Origin: Casp-actino8 sp964513215 | GTDB lineage: Bacteria; Actinomycetota; Acidimicrobiia; Acidimicrobiales; Ilumatobacteraceae | Reading direction: 5' to 3' | Assembly: GCA_964513215.1 (NCBI GenBank) | Contig: CAZELU010000033.1 | Span: forward strand, 1-21,436 | Length of the DNA: 21,436 nucleotides | The notes under the pieces: generated by a model | The model's input: the letters and a program-made list of their open reading frames with translations, nothing else | Told to the model about the DNA's origin: nothing | The model's database searches: none | Made by a program: the position numbers and the translations under genes | Part shown: positions 14,016 to 21,273 of the stretch, piece after piece | Numbering within the stretch: the stretch's first letter is position 1 | Layout: each line of letters begins with the position of its first letter

Positions 14016-15679
14016 TCGATCGTCGGCGTTTCTTGCGCGATTCGGCCGTCTTCGGCTTGGCGGCCGCCGTCGCCGCCGCGTGTGGCGACGAATCGACAAC
14101 CGAACCGAAAGCGACCGACAACCCGACTTCCACTCCGCCCACGACCGCATCCGCCACATCGTCAACAGCACCAACGACCACAACGACTCCACCACCCCGG
14201 CCCTACACACAGGCGGGTTGGGTGGCCGCCGAGAATCGGCGCGCCGGCACATCGGCCTGGCGCATCGACACCCCCGTGCCCCGCGCCAGCGATCAACCGC
14301 GTCCGGGTTGGATCGAGGGCTACGCCGACACCACCAGTGCGCGCCACGGCGACGAGGTGACTCTTCGCGTGTCGTGCAACTCCGAGTCGTGGCACGCCGA
14401 GGCATACCGCATGGGTTGGTACGGCGGTGAACTCGGTCGGCTGGTGTGGACATCCGACGAGATTCCGACGCCGTGGCAGTTCGTCGTCTCACGTGACAAA
14501 GACACCAAAATGACACGAGCCGAGTGGACACCGTCGCTCACGATCTCGATCACCGACGAATGGCCTCCCGGTTCGTACCTCATCAAGTTGGTCTCCGATG
14601 TCGGTGAGGCGCACTACGTGCCACTCACGGTGCGTGACGACTCGGCGGTCGGATCACTCGCCGTCATCTCGGCCGTCACCACCTGGCAGGCGTACAACCC
14701 GTGGGGCGGGTGTTCCCTCTACCGCTGTTACGACGGGCCCGGTCGCTCCACCGTGGTCTCGTTCGACCGCCCCTACGCCGCCACGTACAACTGGGGGTCG
14801 GCCGACTACCTCACGCACGAACTTCCGCTCATCGCCCTCATCGAGGAACTCGGCATCGACACGGCCTACATCACCAACATCGACCTGCACACGAGCGGAT
14901 CGGGCGACGGCGACGAACTCGACTCGGTTCTCGACGGTCGGACCGCGCTCCTTTCGGTCGGCCACGACGAGTACTACTCGACACCGATGCGCGAGACCCT
15001 CGAACGAGCCCGCGACCGCGGAATCAACCTGGCCTTCTTCGGCGCCAACGCCGTGTATCGCCATATCCGCCTCGAGCCGAACACCGAAGGTCTCACGCTC
15101 CGACAGATGCCGAACTACCGGCGAGCCGACGACGACCCGGTCACCGAAGACGATCCGATGCAATCCACCGTGCAGTGGCGAAACCCGCCGCTGCGTCGAC
15201 CCGAATCGGCCCTCATCGGCGTGCAGTATTTCGCGGCTGGAGTGAAGACGTCACTCCGCGTCGTGAATCCGACCAACTGGGTGTTCGAGGGTGTCAAGGT
15301 ACGCAACGGAACACGTTTCAAGCGTCTGGTCTCGATCGAGGCTGATGGTCTCGGCCTGGCCGAGCACGAGCCTGAGGGACTCGAAGTTCTCGCGGCCAAC
15401 CCGGTGAAGTTCGTCGACGGCCTCTACGACCACGCAATGACGTATTACTCGGCCGACAGCGGAGCGGGTGTGTTCGCCACCGGCACGATCGCCTGGATCC
15501 TCGCGCTCGACGAAGCCGAGTGGGACGACCCGAAGACCACCGAGTTCGTTCGCGGAGTCACGACGAACGTATTGAAGGCATTCGCTGTCGGACCAGCCGG
15601 TCGCGTCCACCCGAGCAAAGCCAATGCCCGCCGCTTCCGGAACTCGATCAGGCCGCCCGAAGCGGCCGAAACGGTGTAG
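14012..15679 (+). CDS. Exported (Tat/lipobox) protein with a dimethylformamidase large-subunit-like domain
   Basis: Predicted protein of 555 residues. The N-terminus has a twin-arginine motif (DRRRFLRD, residues 3-10), a hydrophobic stretch and a lipobox-like VAAAC ending at Cys24, so export by Tat and lipid anchoring are likely. A Thr/Pro/Ser-rich linker (about 29-64) follows, then a beta-sandwich-like part (about 90-208), then the region resembling the C-terminal domain of N,N-dimethylformamidase large subunits. There YNPWGG (228-233), GHDEYYS (317-323) and FFGANAVYRH (343-352) are conserved-looking. Dimethylformamidase uses an iron held by two tyrosines and a carboxylate, and candidate tyrosines are present in the first two motifs; I cannot assign them firmly. 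The GTG start overlaps the previous stop (GTGA); the ATG at 13991 would misplace the Tat motif. The stop touches tRNA-Val. The substrate is unknown. Confidence 0.8.
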   Translation: MIDRRRFLRDSAVFGLAAAVAAACGDESTTEPKATDNPTSTPPTTASATSSTAPTTTTTPPPRPYTQAGWVAAENRRAGTSAWRIDTPVPRASDQPRPGWIEGYADTTSARHGDEVTLRVSCNSESWHAEAYRMGWYGGELGRLVWTSDEIPTPWQFVVSRDKDTKMTRAEWTPSLTISITDEWPPGSYLIKLVSDVGEAHYVPLTVRDDSAVGSLAVISAVTTWQAYNPWGGCSLYRCYDGPGRSTVVSFDRPYAATYNWGSADYLTHELPLIALIEELGIDTAYITNIDLHTSGSGDGDELDSVLDGRTALLSVGHDEYYSTPMRETLERARDRGINLAFFGANAVYRHIRLEPNTEGLTLRQMPNYRRADDDPVTEDDPMQSTVQWRNPPLRRPESALIGVQYFAAGVKTSLRVVNPTNWVFEGVKVRNGTRFKRLVSIEADGLGLAEHEPEGLEVLAANPVKFVDGLYDHAMTYYSADSGAGVFATGTIAWILALDEAEWDDPKTTEFVRGVTTNVLKAFAVGPAGRVHPSKANARRFRNSIRPPEAAETV

Positions 15680-15753
15680 TGGGCGCAGAGGGACTCGAAC
15701 CCCCGACATCTTCCTTGTAAGGGAAGCGCTCTAGCCAACTGAGCTATGCGCCC
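15680..15753 (-). tRNA. tRNA-Val(TAC)
   Basis: On the minus strand, acceptor GGGCGCA (15753 down) pairs with TGCGCCC before discriminator A at 15680. The D arm is GCTC/GAGC, and the anticodon arm is CTTCC-CTTACAA-GGAAG, giving anticodon TAC (valine). The T arm is GGGGG/CCCTC-type around TTCGAGT. The terminal CCA is not encoded. The discriminator base lies directly next to the stop codon of the convergent dimethylformamidase-like gene. A TAGCCT at 15773-15768 may be its -10. Confidence 0.95.
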
Positions 15754-15841
15754 GTCACGAGTGTCGAAGGCTACCGGCGGTGATCGAGTCCTCTGATTCG
15801 GTATCCACCGCCAGGAGAAACCACACAACTAGCGTTTGGCC
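15754..15841. promoter_or_regulatory. Divergent promoter region of tRNA-Val and the second sigma gene
   Basis: It contains TAGCCT (15773-15768, minus) as a possible tRNA-Val -10, TAGCGT (15830-15835, plus) exactly 6 nt before the sigma ATG, and an inverted repeat GGCGGTG (15776-15782) / CACCGCC (15806-15812) between them that could be an operator. AGGAGA at 15813-15818 is too far from the ATG to act as a Shine-Dalgarno. Confidence 0.5.
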
Positions 15842-16783
15842 ATGGCACCCCGTCCGAGTGACGCCGAGAGCGAACTGCTCCGTCAGTACCTCGACGACAT
15901 CGGCGCCTATCCCCTGCTCTCGGCTGACGACGAACGACGACTGGCCGCGGCCATCGCCGAAGCGCGCATCGCCCAAGATCAACTCGACGGTGATCCGAAG
16001 CCCGCCGGCCGCGAGCGCACGCGCCTCAACAAGGCGTTGCGCACCGGTGACGCCGCTCGCCAGACCTTCATCCAGTGCAACCTTCGACTCGTCGTGAGCG
16101 TGGCCCGCCGCTACGAAGGTTCCGGCCTCAGCCTGCTCGACCTGATTCAGGAGGGAAACCTCGGCCTGATGCGCGCGGTCGAAGGCTTCGACCACCAGAA
16201 GGGCTTCAAGTTCTCCACCTACGCCACGTGGTGGATCCGCCAGTCGATCGGTCGTGCCTTGGCCGATTCGTCGCGGACGATTCGCGTGCCATCCCACGTG
16301 CGCGAGGTCTACTCACTGATCGATCAGTCGACCGAGAAGTTGGCCGCCACGCTCGACCGCCAGCCCACCGTCGAAGAGGTCGCCGAACTGTCCGGGGTGA
16401 GCGCCGAGCGAGTGGCTCTCGTGCGTCAACACCGCCGGCCGCTGGTGTCGCTCTCCACTCCCCTCGACAACGAAGGCGAGACCGAACTGGCCGAGATCAT
16501 CGCTGACGATTCGGCGATTTCGCCGTTCGATGCCGCCGCCGCTTCCCTCGAACGGCGAGCCCTGGTCGAACAGCTCCGCCGCCTCGAGGAGCGCGAAGAG
16601 GAAGTCCTGCGGGCCCGGTTCGGAATCGACGGCCACCCCAAGACCTTGGCCGAGATCGGCGACATGCTCGGCGTCACTCGCGAACGTGTGCGCCAGATCG
16701 AAGCCCGTGCCTTGGGCAAGCTCCGCCACCCGAGTGTGTCGCGTGTGTGGCACCAGGGTCAGCAAGCCGCCGACGCCGGCTGA
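15842..16783 (+). CDS. Sigma-70 family RNA polymerase sigma factor, canonical regions 1.2-4
   Basis: Predicted protein of 313 residues. Region 1.2 (LLRQYLDDIGAYPLLSADDE), region 2 (CNLRLVVSVARRYEG, LLDLIQEGNLGLMRAVEGFD, FKFSTYATWWIRQSIGRAL), region 3 (HVREVYSLID to PTVEEVAELSGVSAERV) and region 4 (REEEVLRARFGIDG, TLAEIGDMLGVTRERVRQIE) are all present. The region 4 helix keeps the arginines and glutamine that read the -35 element in primary-type factors. The long non-conserved N-terminal region 1.1 of a major sigma is absent, so it is a HrdB/SigB-like group 1 or 2 factor. The ATG at 15842 is chosen over the TTG at 15836 because a TAGCGT box lies exactly 6 nt upstream, indicating leaderless translation. 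It converges on the phosphatase gene with 10 bp between stops. Confidence 0.93.
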   Translation: MAPRPSDAESELLRQYLDDIGAYPLLSADDERRLAAAIAEARIAQDQLDGDPKPAGRERTRLNKALRTGDAARQTFIQCNLRLVVSVARRYEGSGLSLLDLIQEGNLGLMRAVEGFDHQKGFKFSTYATWWIRQSIGRALADSSRTIRVPSHVREVYSLIDQSTEKLAATLDRQPTVEEVAELSGVSAERVALVRQHRRPLVSLSTPLDNEGETELAEIIADDSAISPFDAAAASLERRALVEQLRRLEEREEEVLRARFGIDGHPKTLAEIGDMLGVTRERVRQIEARALGKLRHPSVSRVWHQGQQAADAG

Positions 16784-16793
16784 CGGTCGACGC

Positions 16794-17546
16794 TCAGAAC
16801 GGCAACTGTCGACGCACTGAGTGCGCATCGTTCATCAGATGCGCGGGCGCCGCAATCGGAGTACGGCGTGCTGAGTGATCGAGAACCAGCAAGTCACGGT
16901 CTTGTGCATCGACGACCATGGCTCCGGCCTCGTCGAGGATGAGAGTGGCCGCTCCGTAGTCCCACACACCGTGAGCAGACGGACTCATGTCGATGAACGC
17001 GTCGACGGTCCCGTCGGCCACCAGACACAGATCGATCGCACTCGCTCCCAAAGCACGGAACTGCCACCAACCCGGCTGCGCCGGAGGGCGACCCGAAATC
17101 GCCACCACGGCCTCACCCCATGACGCGGTCGTCGACGGAGCGATCGGCGTTCCGTCACGCCACGCACCCCCACCCCGGGTGGCCCACCAACGAGTCGGTC
17201 GAGCCTGGTGCGCAACCAGCGCCGCCACCGCACCCGAGCGATCCATCACACACAAGGACGTGGCGAAGTGCGGAACACCCCGACTCGCGTTGGTCGAACC
17301 GTCGAGCGGATCGACCACCAGCACCAGATCACGATCGAGATCGGACGAACCGCTCTCCTCGGAGAGGACACCCCAGTCGACACCGAGATCGGCCACTGCT
17401 CGGTGCACCGCCGCATCAGCCACCAGGTCGGCCGCGTACTGGCCGTCGCGGCGACCCGACGGACCCCAATCAGCCACTGTTGCCAGCGCATCACGCACGT
17501 CGTCAGCGATGCGGTGCAGCGCGTCGAGCAGCTCAGCGGTGTTCAC
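16794..17546 (-). CDS. Inositol monophosphatase family protein
   Basis: Predicted protein of 250 residues, the usual length. The three metal-binding motifs of the Mg-dependent, lithium-sensitive phosphatase family are present: LSEESG (about 61-66), DPLDGSTN (about 79-86), and VWDYGAATLIL in the C-terminal half. Substrates in the family include inositol phosphate, histidinol phosphate, 3'-phosphoadenosine phosphosulfate and fructose bisphosphate, and cannot be distinguished here. The N-terminal segment has Asp instead of the common Lys near the first helix, but the core looks active. The GTG at 17546 lacks a Shine-Dalgarno and has TACCCT 7 nt upstream, suggesting a leaderless transcript. That -10 box shares its TA with the -10 of the divergent gene at 17570. 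Confidence 0.92.
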   Translation of the reverse strand: MNTAELLDALHRIADDVRDALATVADWGPSGRRDGQYAADLVADAAVHRAVADLGVDWGVLSEESGSSDLDRDLVLVVDPLDGSTNASRGVPHFATSLCVMDRSGAVAALVAHQARPTRWWATRGGGAWRDGTPIAPSTTASWGEAVVAISGRPPAQPGWWQFRALGASAIDLCLVADGTVDAFIDMSPSAHGVWDYGAATLILDEAGAMVVDAQDRDLLVLDHSARRTPIAAPAHLMNDAHSVRRQLPF

Positions 17547-17553
17547 CCGTCGA

Positions 17554-17563
17554 AGGGTAGTGT
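17554..17563. promoter_or_regulatory. Overlapping divergent -10 boxes
   Basis: The ten bases AGGGTAGTGT hold TAGTGT on the plus strand (17558-17563), 6 nt before the GTG at 17570, and TACCCT on the minus strand (17559-17554), 7 nt before the GTG at 17546. Both use the same TA pair at 17558-17559. The whole intergenic gap is 23 bp. Confidence 0.55.
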
Positions 17564-17569
17564 CGTCTC

Positions 17570-18139
17570 GTGGCAGTGATCGATGTCGCGGGCTTCGTGT
17601 CCGACATGAAGAGCCATGCCATCGACCATGGCTTCCACGTTCACGACGAACGGCACTTCGTCGAGACCTACTCGCTGCGTCAATTGTGGGAAGTCGATCT
17701 ACATCCGGAAGAGGCCTGTGACGGCCCGATCGACCTGCACTTGTCGCTCGAAGTCGACCCGCGCGCGTTGCTCGGATTCGAGGATGCCGTCGCCGCCATC
17801 GATCCCGAAGTCGACGAACTCCCGGCCGACTTCACGTTCCCGTTGCTCTTCACCTGGGCTCTCCCCCCGCTTCAGAATCCGCCCGATCTCCTGGTGTTGG
17901 CGACCGATCTCGCCGGGGTGGGCGGCATCGAGTTGCCGCTCGAAGTCTCGGCGATCGATTCCACCGCATCGGTCACCGACGCGCCCGAACGCAAACTGTC
18001 GATCGTGGCCCGGCTGTCGGTGTCGTTGGCCGACGTGTACGACAACAACGACGAGACGTTCTGCCACACTCTCGATCGCTGCCGCGACGTCAGCCTCTAC
18101 CTTCTCGAAGTCGCGCCACGCTGGCTGGCCGAATCCTGA
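17570..18139 (+). CDS. Conserved-looking protein of unknown function
   Basis: Predicted protein of 189 residues; I do not recognise the family. It is acidic and soluble, with no signal peptide or membrane segment. The middle has alternating hydrophobic stretches (IDLHLSLEVDPRALLGFEDA, FTFPLLFTWALPP, DLLVLATDLAGVGGIELPLE) that suggest a mixed alpha/beta fold, and the C-terminal part (FCHTLDRCRDVSLYLLE) is probably helical with two cysteines. The GTG start lacks a Shine-Dalgarno, and TAGTGT lies exactly 6 nt upstream, so a leaderless mRNA is likely. It is divergent from the inositol-monophosphatase-family gene and followed, 32 bp downstream, by another small acidic gene. Codon use matches its neighbours, so there is no sign of transfer. 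Confidence 0.75.
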   Translation: MAVIDVAGFVSDMKSHAIDHGFHVHDERHFVETYSLRQLWEVDLHPEEACDGPIDLHLSLEVDPRALLGFEDAVAAIDPEVDELPADFTFPLLFTWALPPLQNPPDLLVLATDLAGVGGIELPLEVSAIDSTASVTDAPERKLSIVARLSVSLADVYDNNDETFCHTLDRCRDVSLYLLEVAPRWLAES

Positions 18140-18171
18140 TTCCGGCTGTCGGGCCGTGAAAGACTGACCAC

Positions 18172-18465
18172 ATGAACGTCGCCGAGTTGATCGACATCTT
18201 GAAGGACCTCGATCCGGATGCGTTGGTCGAAATGGCCATCGTGGCGCCGGTGACGGCCGAAGACGATTCGATCACCGTCGATCAGTACACGGTGGAAGGA
18301 ATCCTTCCGCGCGATCCGGCCGATCACGATGGCGAATCGGTGGTGTGGCTCATCGGCGGCGAAGCCAACGATGTTGACGAGTTCATCGATGCCGTGGGTG
18401 CCGAAGATCCGTTGTCACACGCGGGTGAGGGCGACGTGATCGACATGTCGACCTGGCCCCGCTGA
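18172..18465 (+). CDS. Small acidic protein of unknown function
   Basis: Predicted protein of 97 residues, very rich in Asp and Glu. The N-terminus MNVAELIDILKDLDPDALVE resembles the short helix-loop seen at the start of many small bacterial and phage proteins (pattern VxELIxxLxxxDPDAxV), followed by what looks like two beta strands (VEMAIVAPV, ESVVWLIGG) with a polar insert between. No cysteines and no membrane segment are present. The ATG has no Shine-Dalgarno; AAGACT, 6 nt upstream, is a poor version of the TANNNT box seen elsewhere, so it may be read from the 17570 promoter or from its own weak one. It converges on the tryptophan dioxygenase gene with 15 bp between stops. The function is unknown. 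Confidence 0.72.
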   Translation: MNVAELIDILKDLDPDALVEMAIVAPVTAEDDSITVDQYTVEGILPRDPADHDGESVVWLIGGEANDVDEFIDAVGAEDPLSHAGEGDVIDMSTWPR

Positions 18466-18480
18466 CCGCGACGACACCGC

Positions 18481-19278
18481 TCAGAGACGGGCCCTGATCG
18501 CCCACAGGTCGGGAAACACCGGCCGACCCAACGTGGTCTTCAAGTAGTCGGCGCCGCTCGAACCACCCGTTCCAGGTTTGGTTCCGATGGTCCGCTCGAC
18601 CATCTTCACGTGGCGATAGCGCCACTCCTGCAACCCCTCGTCGAGGTCGACGAAACGCTCGCACAATTCGGCCGCGTCACGATCGTGCCGGTACACCGCT
18701 ACCAGAGCGTCCTGGACCCGATCGTCGGGTTCGGTCGACGATGACGGATCGCGGTCGAGTAACTCGCCCGGAATTGCATGGCCGCGGCGAGCCAGGTGAG
18801 CACAGAACGCCGCCCACATCGATGGTGCCACCAGGCGACGCTGCAACCGATCGCGAACCACTCCGTCGGCGGGCAGCGCTTCGAGCACCCCACCCCTCTT
18901 GTGCCCGAGGAGGAATTCGAGCTCCCGGAACTGAGCCGACTGGAAGCCACTCCCCGATTCGAGCCGTTCACGGAAACTCAGGAATTCGAGTGGGGTCATG
19001 GTCTCGAGGACGTCCATCTGAGCGACCATGACCTTCATGATCGTCAAGACCCGTTTGAGCGTGTGCCCACACCGCGTTGTCTCGTCACGCTCGAGCAGAA
19101 CTACCGCGTGATCGAGTTCGTGAAGTACTTGCTTGAACCACAACTCGTACACCTGGTGGATCACGATGAAGAGCATCTCGTCGTGCTCCTCGTGGCCAGC
19201 GGCAGCCGATTGCGGATTCTGGAGCGAGAGCAAGTCGTCGATGCGGAGATAGGTCGAGTACGTGATTTCGTCGCTCAT
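18481..19278 (-). CDS. kynA: Tryptophan 2,3-dioxygenase
   Basis: Predicted protein of 265 residues, a heme enzyme that opens the indole ring of L-tryptophan to N-formylkynurenine. Family signatures are clear: ITYSTYLRIDDLLSLQ near the start, HQVYELWFKQVLHELD with the active-site His41, FRERLESGSGFQSAQFRELE for substrate binding, and WRYRHVKMVERTIGTK followed by GTGGSSGADYL with the proximal heme ligand His223. The length is at the short end of the bacterial family. The ATG at 19278 is fixed by a GGAGG 7 nt upstream and overlaps the stop of the SsuD-like gene (ATGA), so translation is coupled. No kynureninase or formamidase gene is present in the window. Confidence 0.95.
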   Translation of the reverse strand: MSDEITYSTYLRIDDLLSLQNPQSAAAGHEEHDEMLFIVIHQVYELWFKQVLHELDHAVVLLERDETTRCGHTLKRVLTIMKVMVAQMDVLETMTPLEFLSFRERLESGSGFQSAQFRELEFLLGHKRGGVLEALPADGVVRDRLQRRLVAPSMWAAFCAHLARRGHAIPGELLDRDPSSSTEPDDRVQDALVAVYRHDRDAAELCERFVDLDEGLQEWRYRHVKMVERTIGTKPGTGGSSGADYLKTTLGRPVFPDLWAIRARL

Positions 19279-20354
19279 GAGTGAACCTCCAACCGGCCGT
19301 GATCGATGAGAGGGAGAACCATCTCGCCCACGCGGCGACATTCGTCGAGGTGCGGGTACCCCGACAGGATGAACGCTTCGATTCCCACGGCGCGATACTG
19401 CGCGATCTTGGCCGCCACCTGATGCGGATCGCCGACGATCGCCGCACCGCACCCGCTACGACCCCGCCCGATTCCGGTCCAGAGATGGTCTTCGACGAAC
19501 CCATCGCTGCTCGCTGCCTCGCGCAGTTCGGCCTGACGGCGCACACCGGTCGATTGGGAGTCGAGCGATCGAGCGCGTATGGCCGCGCCGGTTTCATCGT
19601 CGAGGGCAGCCACGATGTGATCGGCCGCCGCGCGGGCCTCGGCTTCCGTCTCACGAACCACCACATGGGCCCGGTACCCGAAACGAAGAGTGCGACCGTA
19701 GTCGGCCGCCCGTTCGTTCATCTCGCGCACGAGGCGGCCGATCACGTCGATCGTGTCGGGCCACATCAGGTACACATCGGCGTGCCGGGCCGCAACGTCA
19801 CGGGCCTCGTCCGACAGACCTCCGAAATACAGAGGCGGGCAACCGCGTCCGGCCGTGGCGATGCGCGGTGACGCGACATCGACCGACACGAATTCGCCCC
19901 CACGACGCAGCGACTGACCCGCGAGCAGATCTCGCAACGCTGCCATCACCTCACCCGTGCGGCGATAGCGAGCCGGACCGTCGAGTACCTCCCCCGGCAT
20001 CTCCGACGAAATGATGTTCACGGTGAGACGACCGTCGAGCATGTGGTCGAGGGTTGCAATCTGACGCGCCAATTGGGGAGTCCACATCTCGCCGCACCGA
20101 ACGGCCACCAACAAGCGAATGGCTGACGTGCAGGCGGCCATTCCCCCGGCGAACGCCACCGCGTCGATGCCGAGGGCGTAGCCGGACGGCAGAAGGACGT
20201 TGTCGAATCCACTCCGTTCGGCTTGTTCGACGATCGATCGACAGTGGTTCCACGAACTCTGCAGGCCGGGGGCCACCACCCCGAGTTGCTCGTAATCGTC
20301 GTCGCACAACGCGGCGAACCAACTCACTTCGCACCGGTCCGGTGCCGACGCCAT
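19275..20354 (-). CDS. Luciferase-like FMN-dependent monooxygenase, SsuD-like
   Basis: Predicted protein of about 359 residues of the bacterial luciferase superfamily. SsuD-type (alkanesulfonate monooxygenase) sequence is seen throughout: EVSWFAALC near the start, GFDNVLLPSGYALGID, LLVAVRCGEMWTPQLARQIATLDHMLDGR, VNIISSEMPGE, PPLYFGGLSDEARDVAARHADVYLMWPDT, and the C-terminal GIEAFILSGYPHLDECRRVG. Such enzymes use reduced FMN and oxygen on sulfonates or related compounds, usually with a separate flavin reductase, which is not seen here. The ATG at 20354 overlaps the aldo/keto reductase stop (TGATG); a GTG one codon earlier at 20357 is equally possible. Its stop overlaps the tryptophan dioxygenase start. 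The true substrate is uncertain. Confidence 0.9.
   Translation of the reverse strand: MASAPDRCEVSWFAALCDDDYEQLGVVAPGLQSSWNHCRSIVEQAERSGFDNVLLPSGYALGIDAVAFAGGMAACTSAIRLLVAVRCGEMWTPQLARQIATLDHMLDGRLTVNIISSEMPGEVLDGPARYRRTGEVMAALRDLLAGQSLRRGGEFVSVDVASPRIATAGRGCPPLYFGGLSDEARDVAARHADVYLMWPDTIDVIGRLVREMNERAADYGRTLRFGYRAHVVVRETEAEARAAADHIVAALDDETGAAIRARSLDSQSTGVRRQAELREAASSDGFVEDHLWTGIGRGRSGCGAAIVGDPHQVAAKIAQYRAVGIEAFILSGYPHLDECRRVGEMVLPLIDHGRLEVHS
19286..19290 (-). promoter_or_regulatory. Shine-Dalgarno (GGAGG) of the tryptophan dioxygenase gene
   Basis: GGAGG on the minus strand, 7 nt before the ATG at 19278 and inside the final codons of the SsuD-like gene. It excludes the longer open frame starting at 19452. 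Confidence 0.8.
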
Positions 20355-21259
20355 CACGGCAAGGGCCGCCCGTCACTCGCTTCGATGATGCGGTACACCT
20401 CGGCGCGCGTGAGTGTCAGCGTGGTCGCCCGAGCCAGATCAGCGAGCCGCTGCGGGTTCTGACTGCCGACGATCGCCACTGGTGCACTCGGATGAGCCAG
20501 AACGAAGGCCACGGCCACCACGGCTCGCGACACGCCGTGCGCCGACGCGATCGAGTCGAGCGCCACGGTCAACTCGGGACGCACTCCGTCGCCGGTGGCC
20601 ACACGACCTCCGGCCAACGGACTCCATGCCAACGGCACCATGCCGGTTTCGGTGCACAGATCGAGAGTTCCGTCGCGAAGAGAGTCGAGAGCCAACGCCG
20701 ACAACTCGGGTTGTGTACTGGCCAGCCGTACTCCGAGGTGCGCCTGCAGCGCACGGGTCTGCGCAACCGTGTGGTTGGAGACTCCAACCGCCTTCACCAC
20801 GCCACGATCGACGAGCGACATCAACGCATCGGCCACTTCGGCCGGATGCGTGAACGGATCAGGGCGATGAATCTGGTACAGGTCGATCACGTCGACCCCG
20901 AGTCGACGGAGCGAGGCCTCGCACGCCTCCGTCAGGTACGCAGCACTACTGACGTACGGAACTCCCGGAACGATTCCACCCTTGGTGGCCAGCACGATGC
21001 GATCGCGTAGCTCGGGTCGCCGGCGTAGCACCTCACCCAACATCTCCTCGCACGTGCCGAATCCACGACCACCCCAGTCGAGGCCGTACACGTCGGCGTT
21101 GTCGACCAGATTCAGGCCGAGATCGACGGCGGCTTCCACCAGATCGGCACATCGACCGGCGTCGGCATCGGTGAGGCGCCAACACCCGAATGCGAGTGCG
21201 CCGACCTCGCGCCCAGCAATCGACCGAGAACCAGAGGCGAGCGGAGCGTCGGTGGACAT
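20354..21259 (-). CDS. Aldo/keto reductase
   Basis: Predicted protein of 301 residues, a cytosolic NADPH-dependent TIM-barrel oxidoreductase. The catalytic tetrad can be placed: Asp and Tyr in NLVDNADVYG (about 50-59), Lys in VLATKGG (about 91-97), and His in LYQIHRPDP (about 126-134). VGVSNHTVAQ and the C-terminal VAIVGSQNPQRL are further family features, the last one part of the cofactor-binding end. The ATG at 21259 has no Shine-Dalgarno; TACATT lies 7 nt upstream, fitting a leaderless mRNA. That box begins 2 bp after the end of tRNA-Met. It is first in a three-gene operon with the SsuD-like and tryptophan dioxygenase genes. The carbonyl substrate cannot be told. Confidence 0.93.
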   Translation of the reverse strand: MSTDAPLASGSRSIAGREVGALAFGCWRLTDADAGRCADLVEAAVDLGLNLVDNADVYGLDWGGRGFGTCEEMLGEVLRRRPELRDRIVLATKGGIVPGVPYVSSAAYLTEACEASLRRLGVDVIDLYQIHRPDPFTHPAEVADALMSLVDRGVVKAVGVSNHTVAQTRALQAHLGVRLASTQPELSALALDSLRDGTLDLCTETGMVPLAWSPLAGGRVATGDGVRPELTVALDSIASAHGVSRAVVAVAFVLAHPSAPVAIVGSQNPQRLADLARATTLTLTRAEVYRIIEASDGRPLP

Positions 21260-21266
21260 CGAAGCG

Positions 21267-21272
21267 AATGTA
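21267..21272 (-). promoter_or_regulatory. -10 box (TACATT) of the reductase-monooxygenase-dioxygenase operon
   Basis: TACATT ends 7 nt before the ATG at 21259. The mature 3' end of tRNA-Met is at 21274, so any -35 contacts would lie inside the tRNA gene. Confidence 0.5.
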
Positions 21273-21273
21273 G

